From: Lepidostoma basale | Taxonomy: Eukaryota; Arthropoda; Insecta; Trichoptera; Lepidostomatidae | Length of the DNA stretch: 64,000 nucleotides | Direction of reading: 5' to 3' | Assembly: GCA_022606425.2 (NCBI GenBank) | Contig: JAHDVF020000017.1 | Span: forward strand, 1-64,000 | Part shown: in pieces, positions 42,961 to 57,145 of the stretch | How the letters are laid out: the number at the start of each line of letters is the position of its first letter | Position numbering within the stretch: position 1 is the stretch's first letter | Made by a program: the position numbers and the translations under genes | The notes under the pieces: model-generated | Told to the model about the DNA's origin: nothing | What the model saw: only the letters and a program-made list of their open reading frames with translations | Databases searched by the model: none

Positions 42961-45300
42961 TCTTCTTCTTCTTTTTGTCCTGTCACCTCCGTGGTGCATA
43001 GGGCCTCAAGGAATCTTCTCCACCCGACTCTATCGCATGCCTGATGCTTAACATCGTCCCAAGTGAGACCTGCTGCCTTAACCTCGTCCTGCAGGGTTCT
43101 TCTCCAGGTGGCTCTAGGTCTGCCTCGCTTTCTCTTTCCACCCATAGGGGACCAGTCTAGTGCGCCCTGAGCGATGCAGGCTGGGTTCCGTCTCAGAGTG
43201 TGACCGATCCACTGCCACTTGCGCCTAGCGACTTGTTCTCTAATTGGCTTTTCGCCTGCCATGGTCCAGAGAACGGCATTTGACACTGTTTGGGGCCAAT
43301 AGATTTTGAATATTGAGCGAAGGCACCTATTTATAAACACCTGGAGTTTACCAATAACGTCTGCGGTAGACTTCCAAGTCTCACATCCGTACAGCAGTAC
43401 GCTTTTAACGTTACTGCTGAATACTTGGAGCTTGAGCTTTCTCGAAATGATACCGGAGCGCCATACAGGGCGAAGCATAGCGAAAGCTCCCCTTGCCTTG
43501 TCAAGTCTACTGGCTACATCCTCCTCCGTACCTCCCGAGCCCGCTATCATACTACCGAGGTAGCAGAAGCTCGTCGTGGTCACAAGGGGGACACCGTGGA
43601 GGAGTCATTTGTGGACACTCGTAGGTCTACTGTCTTGGACATGTTAATCTTGAGACCTACTTTTGCCGCTTCCTCGTGAAGTCTACAAAGTTTCCGCTCC
43701 GCATCCACCCGGTTTACCGAAAGCAAACAGAGGTCATCAGCATAATCCAGATCCTCCAACTGGGTATCACGCATCCATGGAATGCCACGGGGACCGTCGA
43801 AAGAACGGCACAACACATCCTCCAGAACCACTATGAAGAGCAGGGGTGATAGTAGACATCCCTGTCGCACTCCCGCACTCAGTTTGATGGCCTCGGAGAG
43901 TTTGCCCTGGTGCACTACACGACAAGAACAACCGTCATACATTGCCCTGATGACATTCACAATCTTCTGTGGGACTCCTCTGCGAATGAGAGTTGACCAG
44001 ATTGAAGTCCACGATAATGTATCGAAGGCCTTTTCAAAGTCGACGAACGTCAGATACATGCTGTACTGCCATTCAGAGGCCTCTTCAATTATGATGCGGA
44101 GTGTATTTATGTGCTCAACGCAAGACCGGCCACTTCGGAAGCCAGCCTGTTCCTCTCGCATACCTCCTTCGAGTGCACTAGTCATTCTCCTCAGTATAAT
44201 TCTCGCAAGGATCTTTGTCACCACGGAAAGGATAGTGATTCCCCTCCAGTTGTTACAGTTGCTCAGGTCTCCCTTTTTGGGCACTGTTACAAGGAGTCCT
44301 TCCTTCCAGGCGGGTGGCAGCCTCTCTGAGATCCATATGCGTTCCAACAGAGGGGCCAGGATGCTCGTTGAGGAGGTCTCGCTTGCCTTGAGCATCTCAG
44401 CTACAATCCCGTCACTGCCAGGAGCCTTATTGTTCTTTAGAGAGCGGATTGCTGACATTATTTCGGCTTGCGTAGCGATCTGCAGCAAGGGCTGATTGGG
44501 TTCCTCCGTTTGTGGGGCAGTTGCGGCGTCTGGAACATTGCTGAGGATGCCTGAAAAATGATCGTGCCATCGAGCTAGCTGCTTGTCTAAGGAGGCAATT
44601 GGTACTCCCAACCTGTCTCTAATAGGGCGATTAACACGATGCGAGAAAACGTCTCCAGAGAGTTGCTTGGTAATCTTGTACACATCTCCAAAATTTTTCC
44701 GGGCTGCAGCAGACTGTGCTTGATTTGCCAAATTAGATATGTACAAGCGCTTGTCCTCTCTGATGCGTCGCTTTATAAATTTGCGACATTCTTTACGTTC
44801 TTCCTGCAGTGTCTCCTTTTCTGCCCGAGTCTGTGCCTGCAGCAGTTGCTGATTTATTTCATTCCGTCGCTCGATCAGTCCCCAACTGGCGTCAGACATC
44901 CAGGGCTTCTTCTTATTAGTATTGTGGCCCAAAAGTCTGCCATTAACATCCGAGAAAACCTCTGAGATCTGACCCCATGCCTCGTGTGTATCCATATCCG
45001 CAACGTCGAGAGCACTGAACCTGTTAGCGAGTTCCAACTGGTACTCATTTCGGACGTCTTCATCCTGCAGCTTGGTCACATCGAAACGTCTCGTTACCCT
45101 CTTTGAGAGAGATTTAGGGACAGCCAGCTTTAGACGCAACTCTGCCAGCACCAAATGGTGATCAGAGTCTACGTCAGCCCCTCTCTTGTTCCTAACATCG
45201 AGCAGAGACCTTTTCCATTTGCAGGCTATGGCAATATGGTCAATCTGGTTTTTGTTTACTCCGTTTGGATGGTTCCATGTATATGTTCCATGGTTCCATG
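42961..45300 (-). mobile_element. 5'-truncated LINE (RTE/CR1-like) with exact 17-bp target duplication
   Basis: On the minus strand the copy begins within the endonuclease domain (NQIDHIAIACKW, then VDSDHHLVLAELRL) and continues through the reverse transcriptase with KAPGSDGIVAEMLK, NWRGITILSVVTKILARI, VDFEKAFDTLSW and LEDLDYADDLCLLSVN. After one frameshift near 43580 it ends with the C-terminal region (SVLLYGCETWK, KWQWIGHTLRRN). It stops in a GAA-repeat tail. TTATCGACCGGTGCCAT lies at 42944-42960 and 45301-45317. A near-continuous 1.8-kb frame and the exact duplication point to a recent insertion. The clade call is tentative. Confidence 0.9.
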
Positions 45301-46080
45301 TTATCGACCGGTGCCATAATTGTGTGATATGTATTCCACCCACACAAAATAAACTAAAATGCAACGAAAGAATAGATCTTTAGCTATACAGTAAGCCTTG
45401 AAATTCTGCATATTTTTTATTTCTAATAACCAGAGGCACTATGAAACAAATCAATAGACACAGTGGAAACTAGAAACGGCCTTTAAATAATGAAATTAAG
45501 GTGATAAGTATGCAATATGAATCGAGGGGCTAAAAGTTCCACCTGAACTTTTTGCCGCACTAGTAAAGCACACATTGTATGACGAATTATTTAATGACTG
45601 CTACGACTGCTGTTTACCAAGCCGTAATGTTCTATTAAATGCGGGGCCCATCTGATCAGACAGCCGTCAAAAAATTGTAAAAGAGCATCGCGACTTTTTC
45701 GAGGCAATTAATAAACATAAACATCTTAAACAATGTTTTTTGATTAATATGTTGGTACTTTACAAATGGAGAAGATTCACATTCCTTGAAAATATGATGC
45801 AATTGATGAAGCCTTTATATTTACTTTGCTCTATAAATTAATTATGGTGTAATGACTTGCTACCACAAAATTATTTGAAAACTTTATTTCGAAATTGGAT
45901 AATTTATTCATCTATTTTGCATAAACTTGACGGTTTTAAATTAAACCCAACAAACAGTTGATCGACTGCATCAGGCGCAGCCCTAATACTGTTCATAAAA
46001 TGGAGCATTTTCTACAGCGCCCTTGAGGTGAGTAATTTATAAAAATGGCACTCTATAAATTATCCAATTTATAATATTAC

Positions 46081-46350
46081 TAGCTGACCCGGCAACGCTT
46101 CGCTATTGCTAAATTCGAGTACATAAATAAACCCAATATATATTCAAAAAATACAATGAATTATAAACTTGAATACATATTACTAATGTAATAGAAAAAC
46201 AATTTTTTGAATATTTTATATGAAATTTAATGATCAAATAAACAATATTATATCACATTTGCAGAAAACATTCATTATATTAAAGAAACAAAACTCTTGA
46301 TTTTGTTGTCCATGAAATTCACATCAGAGCCAATAAAGTAAGTTTCTACT
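46081..46350 (+). repeat. Dispersed repeat starting CTAGCTGACCCGGCAACG
   Basis: The start motif is common in insect interspersed repeats. The 3' half (CTCTTGATTTTGTTGTCCAT, CAGAGCCAATAAAGTAAG) recurs inverted at 48190-48310. Confidence 0.6.
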
Positions 46351-46369
46351 GCGAGTCCGTTGGCATGGA

Positions 46370-46570
46370 ATAGTAATATAGATGATAATACTACAAAAGC
46401 CTCCCTTCCCGACTTCCACAACTGTATCCCTCGCCGCTCTGCGCCATTGACCTCCTGCCACTCGTTTAATGTCATCAGACCATCTTGCTTGTGATCTGCC
46501 AGAATTTGTGTAGCTGTTTCTCTTTCGCCACTCCAGGCCAGAAGATCTTATCACCTGTTGTCCTTGCTTT
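46370..46570 (-). mobile_element. LINE 3' end fragment, second type
   Basis: The minus-strand frame reads SQARWSDDIKRVAGGQWRRA and then ARDT, the C-terminal region of an insect LINE. It is similar to the fragment at 12140-12415. Confidence 0.65.
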
Positions 46571-46843
46571 ATGACCGATCCCATTCCATTTAAACATTAG
46601 TTATTTTACACGCTGCATCGGCAACTTTGGTCCGATCTTTGATTCATCAATTTTGGGCCCTGGAATTAAAAAAAAAAAAATTGAATTGCCATAAGGCGGA
46701 CACCGAAGAGGCAAAATTTAAATTTCCATACAATGAATGAATTACAACTGTTTTTCACTTGTTTGCTGAAGATATTCTTCATAAAAAAGGCAGTTCATGC
46801 TATATGCATAATAATAATTAGGCTAATTTGTCAAATTAACTAA

Positions 46844-46925
46844 CTAACTAACTAACCATCACGCCGTCTCCCCGAAAGTGTAAGCAGAGAGAATGGACTG
46901 TCACACTTTTACTGATGCGGCACTC
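46844..46925 (-). mobile_element. LINE family A 3' tail
   Basis: On the minus strand CATTCTCTCTGCTTACAC, GACGGCGTGATGG and then a GTTAGTTAGTTAGTTAG tail match the end of the element at 35050-35580. Confidence 0.65.
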
Positions 46926-46987
46926 CATCCTTCTCTTTTCGCCCCGCGGGAGGCGCGGTGTGATGGGTTGCAAACCTCATCGCCACC

Positions 46988-47399
46988 AATAGGCATCTCC
47001 CGCGCACATTTCGATCGTCCAACACCCACAAAATAAATCTAAAACAAATAATATAAAATACAATGATATAAAATAAAATAACAAAATAAAAATAATTTAA
47101 CACAAAATGTTATTTTTAGACGGTGCACATATTGTCTATTTAATTTATAATATGTTCCACGTATCCACTGTTTTTTAATTTAGCACATAATGTAATAGGC
47201 ATCTCCCGCGCACACTTCGATCGTCCAACACCCACAAAATAAATCTAAAACAAATAATATAAAATACAATGATATAAAATAAAATAACAAAATAAAAATA
47301 ATTTAACACAAAATGTTATTTTTAGACGGTGCACATATTGTCTATTTAATTTATAATATGTTCCACGTATCCACTGTTTTTTAATTTAGCACATAATGT
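46988..47399. repeat. Near-identical tandem duplication, 206 bp
   Basis: AATAGGCATCTCCCGCGCAC begins at 46988 and again at 47194. The two units match almost base for base (one visible substitution, T to C, at the CACATT/CACACT position). Confidence 0.9.
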
Positions 47400-47545
47400 A
47401 TAACACATAATGTTTTTTTCAATGTTGCACATGTTTACATGGACGATCCGGACTTTTGTGTTTATTTAATTTATGTTACACGTATCCACCATTTTTTAAA
47501 TTATCTGTAATAAGGCACTTAACCAGCAAGAACTTAAAAATAATA

Positions 47546-48100
47546 TTGAAGAAATTATTCAAATTGTCATTGGAACAAATGAAAAAATTATTTGTACACC
47601 TGTCAAAATTCTTTATAAAAACGATAAAACTAATAAAACCTTATAATCTGATTAATTTGTCAAATTAATTAAATTAATCAGATTTTAAAGGTTGGTCATG
47701 CTAGAAGTCGGAGGAATCGACATGCGTGTATGACTCGTATGAATGTGGAGGAAGCTAGACAGGTTTGCCAGGATAGAGTAGTGTTATGTTGAAGAAATTA
47801 TTCAAATTGTCATTGGAACAAATGAAAAATTTATTTGTACACCTGTCAAAATTCTTTATAAAAATGATAAAACTGATAAAACCTTTTAATCTGATTAATT
47901 TGATTAATTTGTCAAATTAATTAAATTAATCAGATTTTAAAGGTTGGTCATGTTAGAAGTCGGAGGAATCGACATGCGTGTATGACTCGTATGAATGTGG
48001 AGGAAGCTAGAGAGGTTTGCCAGGATAGAGTAGTGTTATGGTCCATTCTCTCTGCCTACCCCTGTGGGGAAACGGCGTGATGGTTTGTTTGTTTGTTTAA
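47546..48100 (+). repeat. Tandem duplication, 243 bp, containing LINE family A tail
   Basis: TTGAAGAAATTATTCAAATTG begins at 47546 and at 47789. Each unit has the palindromic AATCTGATTAATTTG block and the LINE family A end (GGTTGGTCATG, then GTGGAGGAAGCTAGA). The second unit continues into CTGCCTACCCCTGTGGGG and a GTTTGTTTGTTT tail at 48085-48100. Confidence 0.85.
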
Positions 48101-48189
48101 TTTGTATAATCGCCGTTTTCGTGAATAGCTCACCTCAAGGGCGCTTTGACAATGTTTTTAGTCATGAAAGGTGCATGTGACAACAGCGA

Positions 48190-48450
48190 AATCACGATCG
48201 TAGAAACTTACTTTATTGGCTCTGATGTGATTTTCATGGACAACAAAATCAAGAGTTTTGTTTCTCTAAACATATGAATGTTTTGTGCAAATGTGATATT
48301 GTGTAATGTAAAAATGAGCCGGTTCTCATTCGCCACTCCAGAGTACATCTAATTCACTGATCATCCGTTGTTTGATTGATCTAATTCCATTTTAACGAAG
48401 TTATTTTGCACGCTGCATCGGTAATTTTCGTCCCATCTCTGATCCGTTAC
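48190..48450 (-). repeat. Second copy of the 46-kb dispersed repeat, rearranged
   Basis: 48200-48300 is the reverse complement of 46260-46350, whereas 48360-48450 (GCACGCTGCATCGGTAA) matches 46590-46650 in direct orientation. One of the two copies is therefore internally rearranged. Confidence 0.6.
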
Positions 48451-50349
48451 TTTATTTTCCTAGAAATAAACGGAAAAAGTCATAAGAATTGTGTCATTCA
48501 TTCATATTGTAATTCATATTGTATATCATTAGAACTTTCTTACCGTTGCTGTGGTAATGTAACAATTTCCCTGACCAAAGTATGCGTATAAAGAAAACAG
48601 CAAAATAGAATAAACTGAAAATATATTTATGAATTAGAAATATAAATATTATATTATACTTACGGAAGCAAGTTTCTTCATATTCTTGTAGAGCTTCGAC
48701 GTCCAATATTTTATATTTTCGCTATCATCCTATCATTGAATATTTTTAATCCCAGAAACTTCATAACCTAAAAGTACCGAAACTTCATACCTACAAAATA
48801 TTACGACGTACAAAGAGATTGACAGTTCAGAGACCACGTGACCAATCGAACGGCTAGAACTCTAGAAAACGAATATCATTAAGTAATCACCGTCGAACGT
48901 AAGAGAAACGAATAAGTTTCAGCCACACGAAAAAATAAAATTTCGTTCATAACCTCAAAATGACAAAAGTATAATTACCTGTCTGCATTAGTGTACATTA
49001 AAATATGGCCAATAAAATAGACTGTACCAATTAAACAACCAATTATTTTAGTACGTAATAAGTAAAACGTATTAAGTATTATACATCCCAAAGTAAAACG
49101 CAATATATTGGACTGTCAGAAAGCAAAACACATTGTTGCCACTACACAAAATTACATGGAGACTGAATTCTCTCCAGACCGTGTCAAACGAATATAGACT
49201 CAAAAGATTGATACTCAGGTGATACGAACATTAAGGTCTATATTCGTTTGCAGTACGAAAATTTTCAATTAATTGATTAATTTATAAAGTTAATTAGAGC
49301 TCGATTAATAACGAAAATATGCCTATGACGACCGCTAAATTCCACTTAGTCCATTCCCCAAGATACAGAAGGATCTGATGAGGAATCACCGAGAAAGAAG
49401 GAGACACACACAACCCAGCTTGTGTTTTATTTATATGTAGATGTAGATTATAAAGTGTTTTCACATAACATAACACATCAAAGAGCTCTATTGGCTAAAA
49501 TATCCAGAAAGAATACAATATGTTTATTGTTGGACGGTCTTTAAGGCATTCCACGGAATGACTTCTGAATGGGAGGTAAATACTTTCAAGACGGCATTGC
49601 AACGAGAGCCCAATTTTTTCTCGTTCCATGAAAATCCCAGATTATATTATGCTCATTGCTATAGATATTCGACAAGGGCAATACAATCACCTAGGCAGCC
49701 TCCATCTGGGGTCACGCAGCTCAGTCTCACAGATAAACTTCAAATCCTACAAAATTAGGTTAGCGGCTTGCGCTAGGTTGGACCTGGATTACATAGCTCT
49801 ACCTAGAGGCGGGTTACTTACTCTTTACTCTAGCTAGACCTAGACAAACATAGATCGCCACACACCCAAACCCTTCCACTACTGTTGGGGTTCAGACCCT
49901 AGCATTGGAGAAATGAAAAAGAAAATGGAATCAAGAACACAAGTTGAATAATAGAGTTTATTTAAAAAATAAATTGTTACAATTGTAAAGTTGTTACAAT
50001 TGGGTGGATGAGATGATTCCTCAAGCACCGACGCCACGCGGAGGGCGGCATGCTCTCCGGGCCGACCTTCCTTCCTACCTCGCAGAACAGTATTTGTTTG
50101 TCACATATCATAAGTATTTAAATTGAAGGTACGGTTATTGCTTCAGGTACAATTACCTCCGAATGCCGCATGAATTCCCTTGATGCTTGTTCACTCTGAA
50201 ATAATTTAAAAGGCCACTAATCTGTATAAACGACTTGGCAGAATCTGACCACAAACATAACTGCACCATGGTAACTTCCATAGCAAAGGGTCTAGCAAAT
50301 TGAATTTGTTCTACTTTTTTTATTAATTTACTTTAGTTGTATGTAGAAT
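48451..50349. other. Stretch with no gene recognised
   Basis: Short frames only. A minus-strand piece near 48660-48706 followed by GTAAGT resembles an exon end but has no start codon or usable acceptor. Confidence 0.4.
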
Positions 50350-52292
50350 AGGCCGGGCCGAAATGATTTTTTATGCATTATACGATTCTAATAGTAAAAA
50401 TATGGTGCCAAATGATATCAAAATTACGTATGTAAAATATTTTTTGAATTGAGTATAAACTTCTGTCTCCGAATTGGCCTCAAAGTTTAAGAAAATGGCT
50501 ATTTTGGACCTGTTTTATAGCTGGCATTAATATTACACAGAATTAATATTATATTTTTATTTTAATATTTTCCTGCTAAATATGAAGCACTTTGCATAAT
50601 AATACCAAAATAATAATTATTTTGAAAACCAGTGACCAGTAGTCGGGGTGGGGGGTGCACCTAATTTCACGCGTGCACAGACTTGTGACCTCGAGCTAGT
50701 AGTCAGTATTACTCCAAGGAAGGTTGTGTTTGGGGATGTTGTCATAATGGATCAAACTCGAAAATTGTTTAAATGTGCTGTGCTTGGTGAATATTGTAAA
50801 ATTAAAGACAATATATTACCAACAAATGAGGATGTAATGAAATTTTTCGAGTGAGTAAGAAATAATTTAACAACTACGAAAAAACACCAACCATTTACAG
50901 TAATATCTGATATTGTAGTAAATAAAATCGAAGAAATATGGAGAAGAGCTTCAATTCCTACAGTGATGCATGCAAGAGTTGTACAAATGATAAAATCTTA
51001 TCTTTCTAAGTATAAAAATCTTCTCAAATCTCACCCGAAGACATCGAAAAAAACTAGAAGAATTTCATCGTAGTGGTAAATTTCTTTTTGATATTTCGTC
51101 CTGGAAATGTAAAGAAATTAATCAATGTTCCTGTCCCAGAGATCGCTAGGTACCATTGCAAGATCAGAGCTTTCTAACGGACCAGCGAACATCCAGAAAA
51201 ATGAGTATTGGAAATACAGATATAATTGTAACGCAACAATTACAAAACAATGATTTATTTGCTTGCTACATATGAATGAACGACCATTTTGGCATTTGTT
51301 TGAATATATTGATGGCGCTACATCAGGTCCACATACTTTTACAGGCCAAATAGGGAACGAACTTGAAAAATGCGTAGAAAAACCTGTAGTTAGTTTTATA
51401 AAAATCAGTACAGAAATGCCTGAATTATCAGTCTATATATTTATCGTAGTCTATATATATACCTAGTCAAGATATTTATCGGATTACCTTAATATTGTAG
51501 TTGATCCTGTGACACGGAGAAATAGCTACATTGCTCATCCAGAAAACTTACTGATAGCTATGTTAACTGATCCTCAAAAGCATATAAGAGAACTAGCTTC
51601 ACGCAGAATTCTAAAAGCTCGTACTATGCGAGGTAATAAAGTCAGACTATTTCAAGTTCCAATTATAAATGTTAGAGTCACAGACTACTACGATCTTATA
51701 AATTGGCAGCAAAATATTACCGAACCACCAATACTTCAACAAATTTCTGACGAAGATCTTCAGATGTTCATAGCACAAGGTAGTGAGGGTGAACTACTTC
51801 TTCTACGTTTGCCCTGTCATACACAAGCAGTCGAAAGAGCCGTGAAGAATGTAACAGAAGCCTCAGCAACTTTGTGTTCGAAAACAGCAAGAGAAGGATT
51901 CACTAAAGCGAAAATAGCGTCTCGCAGTATTATGCCAACATTTGAAATTAAAAAGGATTTTGTAGTAACTAATTAGTTGTAAAATTTTCTTTGAATTTAA
52001 ATTTGTAAAAACTTTTTTTCTCTTAAATACATTATGATTTACCTTGAACTTTTGTTTTATTTTGATAATAGATGAAAATAATCCAGTAACATTCCAGTAT
52101 GACGAAATATATCAAAATGCTTTTTTTCTTAAATTTCTATGGTTTCCATGTCAATTCGGAGACAGAAGATGATATCCAACTGTAATGAAACTTTATAAAT
52201 TTTTAAAACACGTCATTTAGCAACCTTTATTCACTATTAGAATTCGATACATTGCAATTTTTTTTTCCCCATACAAAAATGACCCACCCTAA
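50350..52292 (+). mobile_element. Unclassified DNA transposon with long inverted ends
   Basis: The left end (50350-50510) and the reverse complement of the right end (52130-52292) are collinear, sharing CGATTCTAATAGT-type sequence, a CTAAATGA-like block and TTCTGTCTCCGAATTG about 130 bases in. The termini resemble AGGGTGGGTCATTTTT. A decayed plus-strand gene fills the interior (50747-51976). Confidence 0.75.
50747..51976 (+). pseudogene. Decayed transposase-like gene, family not recognised
   Basis: Pieces in order: MDQTRKLFKCAVLGEYCKI from 50747, an interrupted middle with SIPTVMHARVVQMIKSYL, MNERPFWHLFEYIDGATSG near 51270, and a 150-codon open tail to 51976 with HIRELASRRILKAR and LPCHTQAVERAVKNVTEAS. 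The last block, rich in conserved-looking Cys, His and Glu, resembles a sequence I associate with repeated uncharacterised genes in insect genomes, but I cannot name a superfamily. Several stops and frameshifts make it non-functional. Confidence 0.6.
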
Positions 52293-52812
52293 TGTAGAAA
52301 GATCCGAATGCAAGGAGTGCCAAGGCCTATTGGGTATCGGAACATAGTTGGCCCCTCTCCGTTGTCCTATGAACAGATCACAGAATGGGGACAGATCTCA
52401 GCAGTCAGCACAAAGAACCCCATTTTCTTAATAATAAAACTGAAGTACACATCGAGGGCTTCAATGATCTTTTGCCAGAAATAGGACAATTGCTAATAAA
52501 TAATAAACCGGAGCGGAATATATTATATACGAGTCAAGTGTTCCACATTGTCTTTATTATCACATTTGATTAGAGAAAATCACTTCACTGAATAAAACAA
52601 ATCCGTCCCGGGGCTTTTCTTACGTAACAAAGAAAAGAAGAATACAACAAGTGTTCCTGTTTGATGCCGGACACCCGCACACCCGCGCACTCTCTCACGT
52701 GTGCTCTCCTCTTGTTCAGCACCGCACCTGCAACACAATGTTGTTCCTGCGTTATGTCTGATTATGCCTGATCACTAGTTTAGTAGCAGAGGGACTCACC
52801 TAGTCACGCAGC
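52293..52812. other. HP1 3' flank
   Basis: Mostly the 3' side of the HP1 gene. TTTATT on the plus strand near 52553 provides a minus-strand AATAAA. No separate gene is seen. Confidence 0.4.
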
Positions 52813-54577
<1,765 letters not shown>

Positions 54578-54744
54578 GATTCTCGTGACATGTGATAGGT
54601 AGCTAATCTATCGCCATTTTATTGTCACGTGAATCTTACACCAGACCAAAGACAGCGTGACAATCACACTGCCCTCGTCGGGAATCGAACCCGGAACCTT
54701 TGGGCTGGCAGTCAATGCACTTACCACTTGGCCACGAAGGTCGT
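54578..54744 (-). mobile_element. tRNA-derived SINE, copy 4
   Basis: On the minus strand the B-box GGTTCGATTCC is intact and the A-box reads TGGCCAAGTGG. The 3' portion matches the copies at 1404 and 16907. Confidence 0.82.
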
Positions 54745-55054
54745 CGTCGAGAATTTAAGAGGGCTCCTTCCTTTAGAGCCGAAGGGACGATTCTCTGCAG
54801 ATTCCCCCACCCTAAATACATTTTTGTTCAATTTTAATATGATGTAGTGGCTGCCCTCTTGGTGCCTTAGTTACCCCCGAACACCAGTCAATAATTTCAC
54901 TAGCTACAGAACAGACGTGTCTTTCATATCACTAAGTATACCTTTTATATCTGTTTCCTATGTAATCCCGATTTCATTTAATATTTTGTTTAGGAATATT
55001 TTAAGTGTGATCTGAATGTATGGCAGGACATAGATGAAAATAGAAGTAGATTAA

Positions 55055-55889
55055 CCCGCTCAGACCTGAATTATTGTTAAGGGAGAAAAAAAAAAGTGGG
55101 TTAGGCGTCATCGGGGTTTTAAAAAACAAACTTTTTTTAAAGTATTGTACATTAGGAAATTGAACATGTGCATAATTATGTCCAACAGGTCTCAACGTAC
55201 ACAGACGACTGAAAAGAGAATCTCGGTAGCCCAATATAGTCGTTCTCCCCATTTGCAAAAGAAGCATGCAACGTCTCAAAATGTCTCCTTGATCAGCTCT
55301 CAGTTGATGATAGTATAGATTTATAAGGGGAACTTTTATCTGCGCCTATTCTAACTTGTCTTGTAGAAGACGAAGGTTCCGTTCACTTCCAAAGTACCGG
55401 CCTCCGATCGTTCAGTTTCTACGTCATAGCTGTCATCGTCACTTAAATTGGCGTCAGAATCATTCTCCGACAATCCCAAAAGAACCTTCAAGTCTTCTTT
55501 ATTCATAGGCTTATACATTTTCTCTAAAATTATCGAAACAAATTAGGTTTGCCAAATAAATAAGACAGTTAATAACATTTTGGGTATATCAATGAACAAA
55601 TGCTTATTAATATAAATAATATTAATGCAAATAATTATGAAATTTTAACAAAAATAATGAAAACAAAATGTACTTACTAGCACTCCTGTCAAACGGTTCA
55701 GTCGCACTATTTGAAAGAACCAATATTTACAACTGACGTGGATAGATGGCTCTGCTAGTCATATTTTTAGTAAATAATAATGTTGCTAGTATAATAAAAA
55801 CAGGTGGAAGACTTCAAATACATTAAGTTACTCGTTATATTACGCTTTGAAATAAGTGTGCATAATTATGCACACGGGGTCTGAATGAG
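55055..55889 (-). mobile_element. piggyBac-like element remnant
   Basis: TTAA at 55051-55054 and 55890-55893 flank inverted ends (CCCGCTCAGACC and GGTCTGAATGAG), with a second inner pair around GCATAATTATG. On the minus strand a short frame (about 55365-55530) starts MYKPMNKEDLKVLLG and is followed by an acidic stretch with SDANLSDDDS, as at piggyBac transposase N-termini. It then stops. Confidence 0.75.
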
Positions 55890-56184
55890 TTAAATGTAGT
55901 TTGGGTTTCTCTTAATTTCTTATATAAAATTTTCTAACGTAAGTCGCACATGGACAATAAGACGGGCCTAGCGATTGAATGAGCAAAGTTGACGAAAAGC
56001 GCCGTTTGCCAATAATAGCTTATGGAAAAATATAAATAATTAAGGTCATGTCCTTTCTTGTGTCAATGGTAGTCGGTGCTTTAGGTTTTCGTAAATATTT
56101 TCTATTTGAGCCCTACTCGAGGAAATACCATGCAGATGGTGCAGGATAGCACACACTAGTGTGGGGTGCGTGCAGCGGCAGCCC

Positions 56185-57145
56185 AGGCAATGTGTTAGTA
56201 AAATGCTTTCGACACGGGGTGAAACATGAAGATTACCCGTGCTCCACTCCTGATCTCGAAGCATTCTCTCACAACGTATTGCCCAATGTTTATTCGCTAA
56301 TGTAATCATTATTATGTTAATTGAGACTGCTCCGGGATGTATAGTGATATGAGATTGAAACCAATATTTACTATTTACAATTATATTTAAACACACAAAC
56401 ATACAATATACAAAAAGAAAGAAACAAGATCACTTATAAACTAAAGATGACTTACTTGCTATCCGTTGGAACGACTTAAAACTACTCCGTCACTGAATAA
56501 CGCTACTTGATCTGCGGCGAGGACCGACGCTGATGGTGTCGTGGCCAGCATGAAGGACTGCCGGAGGCTGCATAACACAGAAGCATCACGCGGATGATGG
56601 ACCGCGGAGGGCACGGGCCTTCTTCACAGCGACAGCAATGGTGATTAGCTGGCGCGGCTGGTTAGCACGAGGACGGTGATCTGCGAAGCCAGCGTGGTGG
56701 CGAGTCGGCCGCTAATGGCGTCCGCGCCAAGAGGGACGTGCGAGGCGGGAATGGCCTCTGGCCCGCGCGCCGCGGCCAGCGGGCGCGGGGAAGCCGCACG
56801 TCCGCCTCCTCTGAAGTCTGATTTTCAATTGTCGAGCGCCGCTCATGCAGCCCTCTCGAGCCTGCTCCGCAGGGTGAGGGGTTAGGTCATCTCCTTCAAA
56901 GTGTTGCCTATGCGATACCGGGGCAGAACGCTATTCTTTTTTTATCACCAAATTGTCACTATCACTATTATTGTTTTTAAATTGTCTTTCATAATCTTAT
57001 CACTAATTAAAATTAAACTTAACTAAGATCAAACAAGCCTCCAGAGAGAAAACGCCTTTTTCGGTCATGTAAAATTTGTCCAGTGCAATCTCACCTATTA
57101 TGCCATGAAACATGGCTATATCAATTTTCCTAAAGGTAAATAATA
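56185..57145. repeat. Dispersed repeat of about 0.9-1 kb, copy B
   Basis: Collinear with 3660-4650, including the GC-rich centre and the final GCCATGAAACATGGCTATATC. The intact mariner begins about 30 bases after the shared sequence ends. Confidence 0.75.

Larger units (their letters stand above)
41500..45790. repeat. Imperfect inverted repeats flanking the LINE cluster
   Basis: Sequence at about 41500-41720 (TATTAATTGTTTCGAAAAAG, ATTACGGCCTGGTAA) is similar to the reverse complement of about 45600-45790 (TATTAATTGCCTCGAAAAAG, ATTACGGCTTGGTAA). The arms are about 200 bp and only moderately conserved. Confidence 0.6.

Noticed and set aside
43782..44495. 237-codon plus-strand open frame
   Set aside because: It is antisense to the reverse transcriptase region of the LINE at 42961-45300, which explains the frame on the other strand.
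48494..48706. Minus-strand piece DVEALQEYEETCF followed by GTAAGT
   Set aside because: It looks like an exon end but has no in-frame ATG, a stop just upstream and no convincing acceptor, and I recognise no partner exon.
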